Assembly (NCBI RefSeq): GCF_943912555.1
Contig: NZ_CALTUR010000080.1
Span: 1-8,855 of the forward strand
Length of the DNA stretch: 8,855 bases
Direction of reading: 5' to 3'
From: an uncultured Streptococcus sp.
Lineage (GTDB): Bacteria > Bacillota > Bacilli > Lactobacillales > Streptococcaceae
Position numbers and translations under genes: made by a program. Shown one piece after another: positions 8,641 to 8,855 of this stretch. The notes under the pieces were generated by a model. The model did not search any database. It was not told the origin of the DNA and worked only from the letters and a program-made list of their open reading frames with translations. The stretch's first letter is position 1. Every line of letters begins with the position of its first letter.

Positions 8641-8649
8641 GACAATTAA

Positions 8650-8664
8650 AGTTCACGCTTTCAT
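8650..8664 (-). promoter_or_regulatory. cre-like site (CcpA catabolite repression)
   Basis: The minus strand reads ATGAAAGCGTGAACT, matching the cre pattern WTGNAANCGNWNNCW at every fixed position except one (G for W after CGN). It begins about 8 bases after the predicted transcription start, so bound CcpA would block early elongation. That placement is common for repressive cre sites and fits an operon for an alternative sugar that is silenced by glucose. Confidence 0.72.
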
Positions 8665-8669
8665 TTGTT

Positions 8670-8686
8670 GATATAGTAACTATATC
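8670..8686. promoter_or_regulatory. 17-base palindromic operator over the bgaC -10 box
   Basis: GATATAGT-A-ACTATATC is a perfect inverted repeat of 8 bases per arm around one central base. It covers the whole -10 hexamer (8679-8684) and the predicted start of transcription, the classic position for a repressor. The core GT-N-AC matches the general operator form of GntR-family regulators. A GntR-type gene is known beside this operon in pneumococcal genomes but is not in this window, so the pairing is inferred. Confidence 0.72.
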
Positions 8687-8707
8687 TCAATATTTTGCAT
8701 TTGTCAA
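8679..8707 (-). promoter_or_regulatory. Sigma-70-type promoter of the bgaC operon
   Basis: The minus strand has TTGACA (8702-8707), a 17-base spacer and TATAGT (8679-8684): a perfect -35, ideal spacing and a 5/6 -10. The predicted start is near 8672, giving a leader of about 45 bases before the ATG. Such a strong core promoter implies tight control by a repressor, consistent with the overlapping palindrome and the cre just downstream. The remaining 8708-8855 is very AT-rich, with no gene or clear signal that I can support. Confidence 0.85.
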
Positions 8708-8855
8708 TAGGTTTTCACAATTTTTTTCATTTTTAACTAACTTTTACACAAAAAACTTATAAAAGTCTCTAATTTATAACAATAGTATCCTTTAAAAACC
8801 ATGTATAAAAATGTATGTTTTTCTATTAATTTCAATGTAAATTAACCTTATACCC

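Noticed and set aside
8628..8645. Longer bgaC start (TTG) adding six residues
   Set aside because: The true ribosome-binding site AGAAGG lies inside this extension, and residue numbering of the known active-site and specificity residues fits the ATG at 8625-8627.
8773..8781. Possible extra extended -10 (TGTTATAAA, minus strand) further upstream of bgaC
   Set aside because: The region is extremely AT-rich, so such matches are expected by chance; no matching -35 exists, and a far better promoter lies at 8679-8707.

Overview
The window looks like Streptococcus pneumoniae or a very close mitis-group relative. Three things point there. There are two BOX repeats, one of them carrying the sequence targeted by the classic BOX-PCR primer. 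There is a secreted protein with 20-residue choline-binding repeats. The gene order bgaC - mannose-family PTS (IIB, IIC, IID, IIA) - agaS - galM matches the known pneumococcal locus. Every gene supported here is on the minus strand, so transcription runs from high to low coordinates.

Layout, in the direction of transcription. At 8628-8855 an AT-rich control region holds a near-consensus promoter (TTGACA, 17-base spacer, TATAGT), a perfect 17-base palindrome lying over the -10 box, and a cre-like site just after the predicted start of transcription. Then come bgaC (8627-6840, a GH35 beta-1,3-galactosidase), PTS IIB (6843-6367), IIC (6340-5435), IID (5448-4627) and IIA (4623-4219). These are tightly packed, with overlaps at bgaC/IIB and IIC/IID and a 3-base gap at IID/IIA. 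A 296-base gap follows, with an A-B-B-C BOX element and a strong hairpin, before agaS (3922-2756). A 221-base gap with an A-C BOX and a second hairpin precedes galM (2534-1497). A separate gene with its own extended -10 promoter encodes a secreted CAP-domain choline-binding protein (1361-165), followed by a hairpin terminator.

How the genes fit together: BgaC cleaves Gal-beta-1,3-GlcNAc/GalNAc ends. The PTS imports and phosphorylates a sugar at the membrane. AgaS handles amino-sugar or ketose phosphates in the GalNAc/galactosamine route. GalM converts beta-galactose to the alpha form for the Leloir pathway. This is a host-glycan (O-glycan core 1 / lacto-N-biose type) scavenging operon. BgaC has no signal peptide, so the site of cleavage (surface or cytoplasm, before or after PTS import) is a real question.

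I see no wholly undescribed system. The points most worth a second look are the compact operator architecture at bgaC, two BOX elements that both begin at the stop codons of genes in one operon, strong hairpins ahead of agaS and galM, and a choline-binding CAP protein whose usual CAP histidines appear to be lost.
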